Shown: positions 1 through 7,790 of the stretch, one piece after another
Position numbering within the stretch: position 1 is the stretch's first letter
Layout of the letters: each line of letters starts with the position of its first letter
Assembly (NCBI GenBank): GCA_964434735.1
Contig: CAYSWK010000007.1
Location: 1-50,942 of the forward strand
Origin: CAYSWK01 sp964434735
GTDB lineage: Archaea; Micrarchaeota; Micrarchaeia; Anstonellales; Bilamarchaeaceae
Direction of reading: 5' to 3'
Length of the DNA: 50,942 nucleotides
Position numbers and translations under genes: made by a program
The notes under the pieces: generated by a model
What the model saw: the letters and a program-made list of their open reading frames with translations, nothing else
Database searches by the model: none
What the model was told of the DNA's origin: nothing

Positions 1-2
1 AT

Positions 3-380
3 GTCGCAGCGTTATATGATCTTACGTTTGCAAAAACAATGGATCAAGTTGACAAAGACCTTCTTGCTATGAGCTCTTTAGATGTTGAAGACTCAGTTAA
101 TTCTTTTGCCCATTATTCTCCCAAATCTCTTCTTGCCAAAGTATATTTCTCCCAAGGGAAGTACATGCATGAGCAAAAAGATTTCAACGGAGCATATAGG
201 ATGTTTGCATATACTCGTGCACTTGATGCTCTTAAGGAGTCAATAACCTCAACACTTGCAAAAGACAATGGCTCTTCAGTCACTATCTCAGTCCCTTCAA
301 AAAATGATGAAGTTCCTTCCTCATGCCTCTTGAGCATGATCCTTTTTTCTTCTCTGGTGGTAGTATTATGGAAACATTAA
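3..380 (+). CDS. Hypothetical protein, 5'-truncated by window edge
   Basis: The reading frame is open from the first bases of the window, so the gene starts upstream and only its C-terminal ~125 residues are seen; the first internal ATG is at 39. The protein is mostly helical and polar. A stretch around codons 55-80 (YMHEQKDFNGAYRMFAYTRALDAL) resembles a TPR-like or DUF357-like helix pair, but this is a weak resemblance and I do not name a family. The C-terminus ends in a hydrophobic segment (SMILFSSLVVVLW) that could be a tail anchor. The 3' end overlaps the start of the next gene by 13 bp, which suggests co-transcription and translational coupling. Confidence 0.6.
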   Translation, partial: VAALYDLTFAKTMDQVDKDLLAMSSLDVEDSVNSFAHYSPKSLLAKVYFSQGKYMHEQKDFNGAYRMFAYTRALDALKESITSTLAKDNGSSVTISVPSKNDEVPSSCLLSMILFSSLVVVLWKH

Positions 381-1147
381 ATTTCAAAGAACTTGCTCAT
401 TACATCGAGCTTTCAAAACAAAAAGCAGAGCTTGATTTCAAATATGCGTATCTTAAGGAAACAGGGGTAGTAAATCGCATTATTGAGGATCAGCGTACTC
501 GCACACACGAGACACTTAAAACGCTTGAATCAAAATTTGCGCGCTTTGGACTCTCATTCATTTTTCTTGCCCATGAGGATATTCAGGAACTTAATTCTTC
601 CCTTTCTTCGTATTCCGTACAGGAAATCGCAGGTGCATTATCCACAAAAACGGGCCCCATTTACGAGCTTCTTTTCAAGAAATCCATTCTTATGAAGCGT
701 AATCTTGAAAACCGTTATGAGCTTGGCAAGCTTATTCTTTTTGCGCATTCACTTGATTCGTCCGTCAAGTCTGCGCTTGTTCAAACTATAAAAAAAGGTT
801 CCGTTTCCGAAGACCTTTCACTTGACGCAGTTCCGGAATCCATTAGGTATGACCTTGTTAAAATTCTTTCCCGCATCGGGATTCTTCCTAAATTGCCTGA
901 TGAATCCTGCGTTCTTCTTGACAATTACCCCCATTGGGTCCCTGTAGAACATGCCGTGCGGCTTGATGAGCTGTTTAAACGCATAAAAACGATTACTGCC
1001 CGTTTGCAGATCCTTCAGTCTAATCCCAGTTTAGATCCTCAAGAAATCGAAAAACTTCAAGTGGAATACCTTTCACTCCTCAAAGAGCAGGATTCGCTCC
1101 TTGCCCCTCTTAAGGAAGAAGAAAAGCGGGCCGCTATATCAATTTAG
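368..1147 (+). CDS. Hypothetical helical protein
   Basis: This is a 259-residue protein of unknown function. The ATG at 368 is preferred to an upstream in-frame ATG at 323 because GGTGG lies about 8 nt upstream of it and because the longer version would add a phenylalanine-rich stretch overlapping the previous gene by 58 bp. It is highly charged and predicted helical, with heptad-like Leu/Ile spacing near the C-terminus (about residues 205-250). No signal peptide, membrane segment or metal motif is visible. It overlaps the preceding gene by 13 bp and probably shares its transcript. Its 3' end overlaps elp3, which converges on it, by 14 bp. Confidence 0.6.
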   Translation: METLNFKELAHYIELSKQKAELDFKYAYLKETGVVNRIIEDQRTRTHETLKTLESKFARFGLSFIFLAHEDIQELNSSLSSYSVQEIAGALSTKTGPIYELLFKKSILMKRNLENRYELGKLILFAHSLDSSVKSALVQTIKKGSVSEDLSLDAVPESIRYDLVKILSRIGILPKLPDESCVLLDNYPHWVPVEHAVRLDELFKRIKTITARLQILQSNPSLDPQEIEKLQVEYLSLLKEQDSLLAPLKEEEKRAAISI

Positions 1148-2690
1148 CCATATACGGGCCTTCAAGCCCGTATCCTCTTTTTTTGTAGTACTCCCGCACG
1201 CCTACTCCGCTTATGACGACCATTTTATTGCAATCAAATGTTTCTTTAGCAATTTCTTCAGCCCGTTCAATCAGTTGTTTTCCAAATCCTTTATGCTGCC
1301 AGGCTTTCCCAGCATCTTCAATGCCGACCTCTTGCCCGTATACGTGCAATTCCCTAATAAGCCCTGTTCGTTGAGTTATCTCTTTTCGATGGCTTTTCCC
1401 AGGAATTCGCAACCGTACGAAACCCGCAATACAGGTCTGGTCCTGGTTTTCAAATGATATGAATAGTTCCTTGCCCTTGCTTGCTTCATTGGTTCTTTCC
1501 ACCATTTCAAAATCCTCTTTTAAGAATTTCTTGTGTGAAAACCCTATTTCCCGTGCACGTATTTCGCGTAAAGGAATATTGTCCTCTCTTATGATTTTTT
1601 CAACCATTTCGCGTAGGTTGCTTTTCTTTACTCCGCCAGAAACAAGCGTTGCGGGGATGTCTCGTTGTATTCTCATCACTCGTACATACGGAGGGATATG
1701 TTCGTACATTTTTGCAATAACTTTCGCTGCCTTTTCAGCGTCATACGCGTCAAATTCTCCTTTTGCGTATTTTTCATACAATTCAGTGCCGCCAATTACA
1801 AGCGTAGGGTAAATTTTAAGCATGTCGGGTCGGTATGAGGGGTTTTCAAACAGTTCCTTTACCATCGCAATATCCTTTTTTGGGTTTGAGCCGGGAAGGC
1901 CCGGCATAATATGGTACAGTACCTTGAACGCGCTGTCCTTGAGGTTTTGTGTTGCATCAATTACGTCCTTTACTGTGTGCCCCCGTTTGGTTAACGCGTA
2001 TACTTTGTCATCCGGGTGTTGTACGCCAAGTTCAACCCGTGTTGCCCCAAATTCAAGCATCCTGTCTATTTCAGCAGTGGTGCACACGTCCGGCCGCGTC
2101 TCAATCGTCATCCCTACCATTCGATGTCGGGCAATTTCATTAATTTTTTTAGCAGTTTCAAGATTCTTTGCCTTTTTTCTGTTCAGGCCTTCGTATATTC
2201 CATTGATGAATTCATATTGGTATGAAGGTTCCATCGCAAGAAAGGTTCCTCCCATAACAATTACTTCACATTTGTCCGTCGGGTGTCCGCCAGAAATAAA
2301 CTGCTTAATTCTTGATTTTACCTGTAAACAAGAGTCAAAATCATTATCTCTAGCGCGTAGTGCTGCAGGTTCTTCCCCCGTATAACTTTTTGCAGCCCTT
2401 CCAGTAAATGGGCAATAGATGCATTTCCAATTACAACTTCCGATCGGTTTTATCATGACTGCAATAGGTGTAACTCCCGATTTTGTCCGCATAGGTTTTT
2501 TCAAAAGGAGCTTTTCAATCTGAGGGGTCAATTCTTCCTTAGATAATGCAGCGCGAATCTCATTATTTTTGATCATGGTAGGGAGGGCATATTTCTTTGC
2601 CGCTTCTGACTTAAGCACTTCAATATCTTTTCGTCCTGCACGTACCTTTTCGCATATATATTCAATTGCCTTTTTTCGCATGCGTTTCAC
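1134..2690 (-). CDS. elp3: Elp3-type tRNA U34 carboxymethyltransferase (radical SAM/GNAT)
   Basis: This 518-residue protein has the full Elp3 architecture: an N-terminal radical-SAM domain followed by a C-terminal GNAT acetyltransferase domain. The Fe-S motif is C86-x3-C90-x2-C93 (SCNWKCIYC), followed by the Elp3 signature SYTGEEPAALRA and then VMGGTF. The GNAT acetyl-CoA loop is HKGFGKQLIERAE near residue 475. Archaeal Elp3 acts alone to add a carboxymethyl group to wobble U34 in tRNAs. The cysteine motif is shorter than the CPHGxC form common in other Elp3s. Translation may start at GTG 2690 or ATG 2681; the upstream gene stops at 2692, so the two are tightly linked. The 3' end converges on the gene ending at 1147. 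Confidence 0.93.
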   Translation of the reverse strand: MKRMRKKAIEYICEKVRAGRKDIEVLKSEAAKKYALPTMIKNNEIRAALSKEELTPQIEKLLLKKPMRTKSGVTPIAVMIKPIGSCNWKCIYCPFTGRAAKSYTGEEPAALRARDNDFDSCLQVKSRIKQFISGGHPTDKCEVIVMGGTFLAMEPSYQYEFINGIYEGLNRKKAKNLETAKKINEIARHRMVGMTIETRPDVCTTAEIDRMLEFGATRVELGVQHPDDKVYALTKRGHTVKDVIDATQNLKDSAFKVLYHIMPGLPGSNPKKDIAMVKELFENPSYRPDMLKIYPTLVIGGTELYEKYAKGEFDAYDAEKAAKVIAKMYEHIPPYVRVMRIQRDIPATLVSGGVKKSNLREMVEKIIREDNIPLREIRAREIGFSHKKFLKEDFEMVERTNEASKGKELFISFENQDQTCIAGFVRLRIPGKSHRKEITQRTGLIRELHVYGQEVGIEDAGKAWQHKGFGKQLIERAEEIAKETFDCNKMVVISGVGVREYYKKRGYGLEGPYMAKLI

Positions 2691-2691
2691 G

Positions 2692-3498
2692 CTAGTTCCA
2701 AAGGTTTGAAATTAATCCTGCAAATGCATGAATGGGCAATTCAAATATGGGGAAAAGGAATATTCCCTTCGTAGTTGCTTTATAATCTCCAATTACATCC
2801 GAGGATACCTGAAGCTGCACGGTTTTTTGGCTTTGAATGATATCGCTTGATTGGGAGAGAACCCTAATCGGAACCGTATATATCTCCTCTTCATCCCCCG
2901 CCAATTCATACACGATCGTTCGTGAGCTTCTTGCAGGCACATATATTACTTTTTTGAACGAGAGCCTTTTTTCGCCTTGCCCTTCCACTTCAAACGTATC
3001 TGCCGTATTTGCCTTGTTGTTTATTGTTACGGAATACCTTGCTGCTTCGCCAGGAATTGTTTTTTGATAATTAGGACCTATTTCAACATCAATAACGTCA
3101 TAGGTAATGCGTACTTTTCCTTTTATTCTAATTGTTCTTAACTCCTCTGAATATTTTTCATCAGATATTTCCATCTCAAATTCATAGGTTCCTTCCTTTG
3201 CTCGCGGATCTGCAGTTATTTTTACTTGCAAAGGGTTGCCATATTGTTTTGCATCCTCGCTTTTCCAACCCACAGGTACCGAAGCCACTTTTGCAAAGTC
3301 ATACCTTCCACCTGCATTGAATTTTCCGCCTTCAGTTACTTGAGGTTCAAAACCAAGTGAGAGCGTTTGCCCGGGCCCTATAGTTCCAAGGTCGATCGTC
3401 TGCCCGTCAAATACCTCTTTTTGAAGAGGCTCAGTAAGCATAATGGCATGTGAAAACGATATGCATAAGAGTGCGATAAAAAGAATGGTTGCTTTCAT
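2692..3498 (-). CDS. Secreted/membrane-anchored Ig-like protein
   Basis: This protein of about 268 residues begins with a clear signal peptide (MKATILFIALLCISFSHA). It then has beta-rich segments with the alternating pattern of Ig-like or NEW3-type extracellular domains (SVTINNKANTADTFEV; VPARSSRTIVYEL). A hydrophobic C-terminal stretch (GIFLFPIFELPIHAFAGLI) is probably a membrane anchor. An ATG at 3504 is also in frame; 3498 is preferred because a TATA-like TTTTTAA centred near 3524 lies 26 nt upstream, fitting a leaderless transcript. It is immediately upstream of elp3 (stop at 2692, elp3 start at 2690) and probably co-transcribed. No enzymatic motif is visible, so a cell-surface role is only inferred from the topology. 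Confidence 0.65.
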   Translation of the reverse strand: MKATILFIALLCISFSHAIMLTEPLQKEVFDGQTIDLGTIGPGQTLSLGFEPQVTEGGKFNAGGRYDFAKVASVPVGWKSEDAKQYGNPLQVKITADPRAKEGTYEFEMEISDEKYSEELRTIRIKGKVRITYDVIDVEIGPNYQKTIPGEAARYSVTINNKANTADTFEVEGQGEKRLSFKKVIYVPARSSRTIVYELAGDEEEIYTVPIRVLSQSSDIIQSQKTVQLQVSSDVIGDYKATTKGIFLFPIFELPIHAFAGLISNLWN

Positions 3499-3603
3499 GC
3501 ACATGCTTTCGGTTGATATCTTAAAAACACTATCGGCTTGTCTTTTTAAGATATGTAATACAGGTTGTACCTATTAATTTTAATGGGAAAATAAGATGGT
3601 GGA

Positions 3604-3613
3604 TTTATATAAA
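3604..3613 (+). promoter_or_regulatory. TATA box of the superoxide dismutase gene
   Basis: TTTATATAAA is a strong archaeal TATA box. Transcription would begin about 25 nt downstream, near 3633-3640. That excludes the in-frame ATG at 3618 and selects the ATG at 3645 as the translation start. Confidence 0.7.
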
Positions 3614-3644
3614 TCCCATGCATATTCTTTCTCTAGTGATTAGT

Positions 3645-4244
3645 ATGGCACACGAACTTCCAAAATTACCCTATGCTTTTGATGCGCTCGAGCCGTTTAT
3701 AGACGCCAAAACAATGGAAATCCATTACTCAAAACACCATCAGGCATACGTAAACAACTTGAATGCCGCACTTGACAAACACCCTGAACTTCATTCCAAA
3801 TCTGTCGAGGAATTAGTAAAAAACCTTAATTCAGTTCCGGAAGATATTCGTATGGCCGTTCGAAATAATGCTGGCGGCCACCTTAACCACACCTTTTTTT
3901 GGAATCTTATGAAAAAAGGCACTAGCCCTCATGGAAACGTGTTCCATTCCATTAATTCGACGTTCGGCTCGTTTGACTCCTTTAAGGAAAAGTTCTCACA
4001 GGCCGCAATGGGTAGGTTTGGTTCGGGCTGGGCGTGGTTAGTACTTTCAAATCACAAGCTTGAGATTATGAGTACTCCAAACCAGGATTCTCCTCTTTCA
4101 GAAGGCAAAGTCCCTGTTCTAGGCATAGATGTATGGGAGCACGCCTATTACCTTAAATACCAAAACAAACGTGCAGATTACGTATCTGCATTCTTTAACG
4201 TAATTAATTGGGATCAGGTTGAGAATCATTTTAATCATAAATAA
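3645..4244 (+). CDS. sod: Superoxide dismutase (Mn/Fe family, Mn-like)
   Basis: This 199-residue protein has normal length for the Fe/Mn superoxide dismutase family and converts superoxide to oxygen and peroxide. The four metal ligands are visible: H27 (EIHYSKHH), H82 (HLNHTFFW), D162 and H166 (IDVWEHAYY). GG before the second histidine and the NQDSP segment near residue 147 favour a manganese or cambialistic enzyme over a strict iron type. There is no signal peptide, so it is cytosolic. The start at 3645 follows from the TATA box at 3604-3613. The gene has its own promoter and suggests that this lineage meets oxygen at least occasionally. Confidence 0.95.
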   Translation: MAHELPKLPYAFDALEPFIDAKTMEIHYSKHHQAYVNNLNAALDKHPELHSKSVEELVKNLNSVPEDIRMAVRNNAGGHLNHTFFWNLMKKGTSPHGNVFHSINSTFGSFDSFKEKFSQAAMGRFGSGWAWLVLSNHKLEIMSTPNQDSPLSEGKVPVLGIDVWEHAYYLKYQNKRADYVSAFFNVINWDQVENHFNHK

Positions 4245-4270
4245 TTTCTCTTAAACAAGAGGTGAACTAT

Positions 4271-5044
4271 ATGAAGGCCGCATCTTCCCAGGATTTCCCT
4301 AAAAAGTCGCTTGATGCACGCGTACGAATTCTTTGGTGGATAGAACTATTGCCCCTTCTTATCCCTTCCATTATTTTTCTTGGGGCAGTTTATTTCTTTT
4401 TTGAGGATTTCCACCAACTTCCTGGAATGGTGCTTTTTACGCTTCTTTTTATCATCACCTTAGCCGTCCCCTATAAATTCATCCAGCTCAAATATGAAAA
4501 TTTCCTTTACTCCTTCAGGCAAGAAGATCTTCTCATCAAAAAAGGAATTATCGATAAAGTACGATACGTAATTCCTTACGATAAAATTCAAAACGTCACT
4601 TCTTCGCGTAATGCTGTTGAAAACATCCTTGGCCTTTCAACCATCCACATCGAAACAGCAGCTCACCTCGTTATTGATGACGATATTAAGCTTCCAGGAA
4701 TTGCGGGCTATGAATTATTCATCAAGGAACTTATGGAGAAAGTCAAGCATGCCCAAACTGAAAATAAAGAAGAAAACAAATCCCACCACGGACAAATGAT
4801 CGATTCCCTTAAGCATATGGAAAATTACCTTAAGGAAGTTCATACTTCGCTTGCTTCGATTAATTCGGAGAAATTATTGCATTCCTTTGTTGAAAAATCT
4901 AAGGAGTTGCATGATTCTTCTGCAAAAGAACACCACTATCTTGCGATGATTGAGGAGCTTAAGTCGCTTAACAAGGAAATAAAATCCTTGCGTGCGGATT
5001 TTGCATCATCAAAACGCATCCGTCCAAAACGTTACGGGGAATAA
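4271..5044 (+). CDS. Membrane protein with bacterial PH-like domain (bPH2/DUF304)
   Basis: This is a 257-residue protein. AGAGGTGA at 4257-4264, six bases before ATG 4271, selects this start over the in-frame GTG at 4262. Two hydrophobic helices occupy about residues 25-48 and 55-73. A PH-like beta domain follows (LLIKKGIIDKVRYVIPYDKIQNV, then LGLSTIHIETAA), typical of the YdbS/YdbT family. The last 100 residues are charged and predicted coiled coil (KHMENYLKEVHTSL to LKSLNKEIKSLRADF). The function of these domains is poorly known. The gene follows sod by 26 bp and may be partly co-transcribed. The next gene starts 4 bp after its stop. Confidence 0.75.
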   Translation: MKAASSQDFPKKSLDARVRILWWIELLPLLIPSIIFLGAVYFFFEDFHQLPGMVLFTLLFIITLAVPYKFIQLKYENFLYSFRQEDLLIKKGIIDKVRYVIPYDKIQNVTSSRNAVENILGLSTIHIETAAHLVIDDDIKLPGIAGYELFIKELMEKVKHAQTENKEENKSHHGQMIDSLKHMENYLKEVHTSLASINSEKLLHSFVEKSKELHDSSAKEHHYLAMIEELKSLNKEIKSLRADFASSKRIRPKRYGE

Positions 5045-5048
5045 TACT

Positions 5049-5516
5049 ATGGAAACTAAAAATATCCTTATCTTTGTCATTCTTTTCCTTATGATTTTTG
5101 GTTCCTGTTTTGTTGTAGGAATTATAGGGTATTTTCTTACAAAAACCGCCCCTATTGAAACAGTATCTACTGAAGATATTCCGCCTCCAGTTTCCTTTAA
5201 TTTGACAAATGATACTCAAGCAAATGTGAATACTATTTGGGAAGCCCTTTATTCCCTCGATGCGGACGGAGTTTGCCTTGAAAAGGCGCGCGAAGTCGCA
5301 AAAATAAAGAAGGTTCCACCTTCTTTCGTGTATTCTTGCAGTTGTGCTTCCCATGTTTCTTCAGAAGAAGCCTCGTACGATTGTGAAGTTAGTGCGATTG
5401 ATGGCGCACACTCAGTCCAGATAAGCTGCATCAAATCCGCACAATTTTGTGCTATCAACTCCGAAATCGGCGAAAGCAGAGTTACATTTGAGGAGATTCT
5501 TTCCTATTTGGAATAA
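5049..5516 (+). CDS. Membrane-anchored Cys-rich small protein
   Basis: This 155-residue protein has one N-terminal membrane helix (NILIFVILFLMIFGSCFVVGIIGYFL, about residues 5-30), so the rest probably faces outside. The soluble part carries five spaced cysteines in its second half: a CSC pair, then single cysteines in YDC, ISC and QFC. The same spacing recurs in the gene at 5996-6277, showing the two are paralogues. The ATG at 5049 is chosen over an upstream in-frame start at 4992, which would lie inside the previous gene. It follows that gene by 4 bp, so the two are probably in one operon. No known family was recognised. Confidence 0.65.
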   Translation: METKNILIFVILFLMIFGSCFVVGIIGYFLTKTAPIETVSTEDIPPPVSFNLTNDTQANVNTIWEALYSLDADGVCLEKAREVAKIKKVPPSFVYSCSCASHVSSEEASYDCEVSAIDGAHSVQISCIKSAQFCAINSEIGESRVTFEEILSYLE

Positions 5517-5566
5517 TTTTTCTATTCTTTATAGTCTCTTCTTCTAAAGCATCTCTTTTTTTTAAA

Positions 5567-5583
5567 GTAATACGTGTAATACC
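5567..5583 (+). promoter_or_regulatory. 17-bp repeat element GTAATACGTGTAATACC (copy 1)
   Basis: The 17-mer is two half-sites of the form GTAATAC in direct repeat. It sits about 60 bp upstream of the gene starting at 5646. An identical 17-mer is found on the minus strand at 11600-11616, about 50 bp upstream of another gene. It could be an operator for a shared regulator. Confidence 0.4.
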
Positions 5584-5645
5584 TTTTATCCTAATAAGAA
5601 AAATTAATTAAACACATCCTTCCATATATCATTTTGGTTGTATTA

Positions 5646-5951
5646 ATGGAATTACGTATTCATTGCGAACGTCAAGTTCAAGTACCTCGATTTAGGATTC
5701 AAATTATAAAATTACCTGGTTTAGGTTTAGCAACAATTGTCGCACCTTCGACTTTTCCTCCTGAAAAAACCACTCCTGTAGTCGGAACAAACATAACCTA
5801 TTCTCCTGAGGGGTTTACACCAAAAGGAAGAACCTTACCCATGTCAATTCAACGTGCACTTGAGACGCGATGGTCAGACATTGTCCCCCTTGTTGAACCG
5901 AATGTTCGACTAGGTACTTTTTCCGCAGTCATAGACGTAAGGATTGTTTGA
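5646..5951 (+). CDS. Hypothetical protein (101 aa)
   Basis: This is a small protein with no recognised family. It is beta-rich and basic at the start (MELRIHCERQVQVPRFRIQIIKL), with a proline-rich middle (PSTFPPEKTTPVV). The ATG at 5646 is preferred to an upstream TTG at 5634. It lies in the AT-rich accessory region and has its own upstream space of about 130 bp, which holds the 17-bp element at 5567-5583. The following gene begins 44 bp downstream. No signal peptide or membrane helix is visible. Confidence 0.4.
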   Translation: MELRIHCERQVQVPRFRIQIIKLPGLGLATIVAPSTFPPEKTTPVVGTNITYSPEGFTPKGRTLPMSIQRALETRWSDIVPLVEPNVRLGTFSAVIDVRIV

Positions 5952-5995
5952 TTTTTGCCGCAACCTTCTTAATTCCTCAAGGAAATACTTCTTTT

Positions 5996-6277
5996 ATGGA
6001 TTGGAAAGATTTAACCAAAGAAATTGCCGAGGAAGTATACCTTTCCCAGGCAAAAAAATACGCAGTCTCCTTAGGTTATCCAGAATCCGTTGTATTTAGG
6101 TGCACGTGCGATTTGGTTGAAAATACTCAAACAAAAACGTTTTCTTGCGCACTTGGAACCCTTGCCGGAGTTGAAGAAATAACGATCGTGTGCGATAAGT
6201 TAAAACAATCTTGCACTATTAATTCTTCCCGAGGTAATATGGAATATTCTTTCAAAGAAATAGATAAACTAATATAA
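5996..6277 (+). CDS. Cys-rich small protein, paralogue of 5049-5516
   Basis: This 93-residue protein aligns with the second half of the protein at 5049-5516: a CTC pair, then FSC, IVC and QSC cysteines, and a closing INSSRGNMEYSFKEID block matching INSEIGESRVTFEEIL there. It lacks that protein's membrane anchor. A TTG at 5948 in frame would add 16 hydrophobic residues (MIFAATFLIPQG) that might be a short signal; I keep ATG 5996 because no ribosome binding site or TATA box supports the longer form. The cysteine spacing suggests disulfides or a metal site. Function is unknown. Confidence 0.55.
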   Translation: MDWKDLTKEIAEEVYLSQAKKYAVSLGYPESVVFRCTCDLVENTQTKTFSCALGTLAGVEEITIVCDKLKQSCTINSSRGNMEYSFKEIDKLI

Positions 6278-6280
6278 TTC

Positions 6281-6291
6281 TAGAAATTCTA
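6281..6291. repeat. Palindrome TAGAAATTCTA, copy 1
   Basis: This 11-bp palindrome lies 15 bp upstream of the lipoprotein gene at 6307, just before its ribosome binding site. The same word occurs at 6664-6674 and, as its reverse complement, at 6965-6975, so three consecutive intergenic gaps each hold one copy. Confidence 0.5.
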
Positions 6292-6306
6292 ATAGGAGGT
6301 GATACT

Positions 6307-6666
6307 ATGAAAAAAATACTTTGCTTGATTCTTCTTCTCTTCGCAGGTTGTGTTTCCAAAGAGGACACTACAATTTATTTACTTAACCAATCCTTTACGC
6401 TTGAATCTAACCATACAGCTATATTTCCCCAAGAAAACCTTTCAATTCAATTAAAAGAAATGTTCAACTCTCCCTGTCCACCTGGCGCACAATGCTTTTG
6501 GTCAGGAGTTGGTGTTCTCATTAAAGTATCCAAAGATGGAGATACTCAGGAATTATTAATCCAGGGAGAACCGCCCACAAGCATGAGCGCATATGGTTAT
6601 TTGATCACTTTACATAAAACAAATTACATTTCCTTTGCGGAATTGAGTGTTTCAAAAGTAACTTAG
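6307..6666 (+). CDS. Lipoprotein with CPPGxQCxW motif
   Basis: This 119-residue protein has a short signal peptide ending in a lipobox (LLFAGC, Cys15), so it is probably lipid-anchored on the outside of the cell membrane. The mature part is beta-rich. It contains NSPCPPGAQCFWSGVG (about residues 55-70), a motif I know from small secreted bacterial proteins of unknown function, where the cysteines probably form a disulfide. A strong ribosome binding site, AGGAGGTGA, precedes the ATG by 5 bp. The gene is flanked on both sides by copies of the TAGAAATTCTA palindrome and probably came from bacteria, though this is inference. Confidence 0.7.
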   Translation: MKKILCLILLLFAGCVSKEDTTIYLLNQSFTLESNHTAIFPQENLSIQLKEMFNSPCPPGAQCFWSGVGVLIKVSKDGDTQELLIQGEPPTSMSAYGYLITLHKTNYISFAELSVSKVT

Positions 6667-6674
6667 AAATTCTA
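6664..6674. repeat. Palindrome TAGAAATTCTA, copy 2
   Basis: This copy overlaps the stop codon of the lipoprotein gene and lies 25 bp upstream of the gene at 6700. With flanking bases it forms the perfect 13-bp palindrome TTAGAAATTCTAA. Confidence 0.5.
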
Positions 6675-6699
6675 AAATAGTATAAAAAGAGGTACCAAT

Positions 6700-6954
6700 A
6701 TGCTCCCGTTGCAAATAATTAAGGATATTCCTGGAGGTCCTGAAAAAAAGGTAGATGCACCAAAAACCTACTGCCTTTTGAATTTATTTACGTCTGCAGA
6801 AATGCCGGTTGGACCAATGATAAACATAGGTACCTCCATCAATCCAAAATGGTATTTATTTGAAATTATTCAAAAATTTAAAAACAAAAAAGAAGCGGAA
6901 GATTATGCAAAGAAACATAAAATCCGTCTTGCGTATGATGCTATGATTGATTAA
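6700..6954 (+). CDS. Hypothetical protein (84 aa)
   Basis: This small protein has no recognised family. AGAGGT sits about 6 bp before the ATG, supporting the start. The second half is helical and lysine-rich (FEIIQKFKNKKEAEDYAKKHKIRLAYDAM). The KKEAEDYAKKHKI segment is what one sees in small sporulation-related-repeat or acylphosphatase-size folds, but I do not assign one. It is bounded by two palindromes at 6664-6674 and 6965-6975, and it may be expressed with the upstream lipoprotein gene, from which it is separated by 33 bp. Confidence 0.5.
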   Translation: MLPLQIIKDIPGGPEKKVDAPKTYCLLNLFTSAEMPVGPMINIGTSINPKWYLFEIIQKFKNKKEAEDYAKKHKIRLAYDAMID

Positions 6955-6964
6955 TAAAATATGC

Positions 6965-6975
6965 TAGAATTTCTA
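6965..6975. repeat. Palindrome TAGAATTTCTA, copy 3 (reverse complement)
   Basis: This is the reverse complement of the other two copies; with flanks it is the perfect 13-bp palindrome CTAGAATTTCTAG. It lies 54 bp upstream of the gene at 7030, just before TATTTAATATA, a likely TATA box. Confidence 0.5.
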
Positions 6976-7029
6976 GAAGTATTTAATATACTATTTATTT
7001 TTAAATTGTGTGTTACTTAAGGAATTTAC

Positions 7030-7596
7030 ATGGTTAAATTAATTCATCTTCCTACGCTTACCGTAAAAACCGACGACCTCAAGGATGGGTCCCTTCGTGC
7101 TAAAGTTAAACTCGCACGTTTTGGAGATACTTTTCACGACGGACTTCTTCTTACGAACGGACTATCTCGTAGTAGTTTTGGTACGAAAGGATTACCCGTT
7201 GCGCAGTTTATGATCCCCCTTCGTTCATTTTCACCTTTAACAGCCGGAGATCAAGTATTTGCATACGCCACTCGAAGAGAATCCGGCGTATTAATTCCCT
7301 TTCGATCGGATCTTGACATTGATGCTCTTTCGCCAAACGAACGCCGATTTATCGCGTGTTTATTAGAACAAATGAGCGGCGCAACGTTTGAATTTAGGCC
7401 CGTTGCGTTGCATACAATTACACGCGAGTTTTATTCGGATGATTTGGCAAAAAAATATATTCGTGAACCTGTTTGTGCTGCATTTGTTCAACTAGTGTTT
7501 TCGTTCCAAGAAACACAAGACTTAGGGATTAATCCCCATGATGCATTTGTTGGGGGAAGTGTCCCGCTTACGCATTTTAGTAGGACAGAAATATAA
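7030..7596 (+). CDS. Hypothetical protein (188 aa)
   Basis: This protein has no recognised family, signal peptide or membrane helix. It looks like a folded cytosolic beta/alpha protein: an N-terminal beta-rich part (residues 1-80), a short helix with SPNERRFIACLLEQM near residue 105, and a C-terminal region with TREFYSDDLAKKYIREPVCAAFVQLVF. AAGGA about 8 bp before the ATG and an AT-rich TATA-like stretch (6978-6990) support the start. It stands alone between AT-rich gaps. Origin and function are unknown. Confidence 0.5.
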   Translation: MVKLIHLPTLTVKTDDLKDGSLRAKVKLARFGDTFHDGLLLTNGLSRSSFGTKGLPVAQFMIPLRSFSPLTAGDQVFAYATRRESGVLIPFRSDLDIDALSPNERRFIACLLEQMSGATFEFRPVALHTITREFYSDDLAKKYIREPVCAAFVQLVFSFQETQDLGINPHDAFVGGSVPLTHFSRTEI

Positions 7597-7790
7597 TATT
7601 AGAAAATATAGTTATTATTTAGAATAAATATTTTCCTTTATGTTTCGTATTTTTTCTACGTCGATAAATTTTATTTTTCATATCTTTTGTTCATTTAGGT
7701 ATGCTTGGCGGACGAAAAGATGCGTAGTTATTATGTGGATAAAAATGGTAAAATGGAAAGGTTTAAATACTTAAAACGAGTAATTAATTT

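Noticed and set aside
3550..3570. Element-like string near GTAATACAGGTTGTACC upstream of sod
   Set aside because: Only the first half-site agrees; the second differs at several bases.
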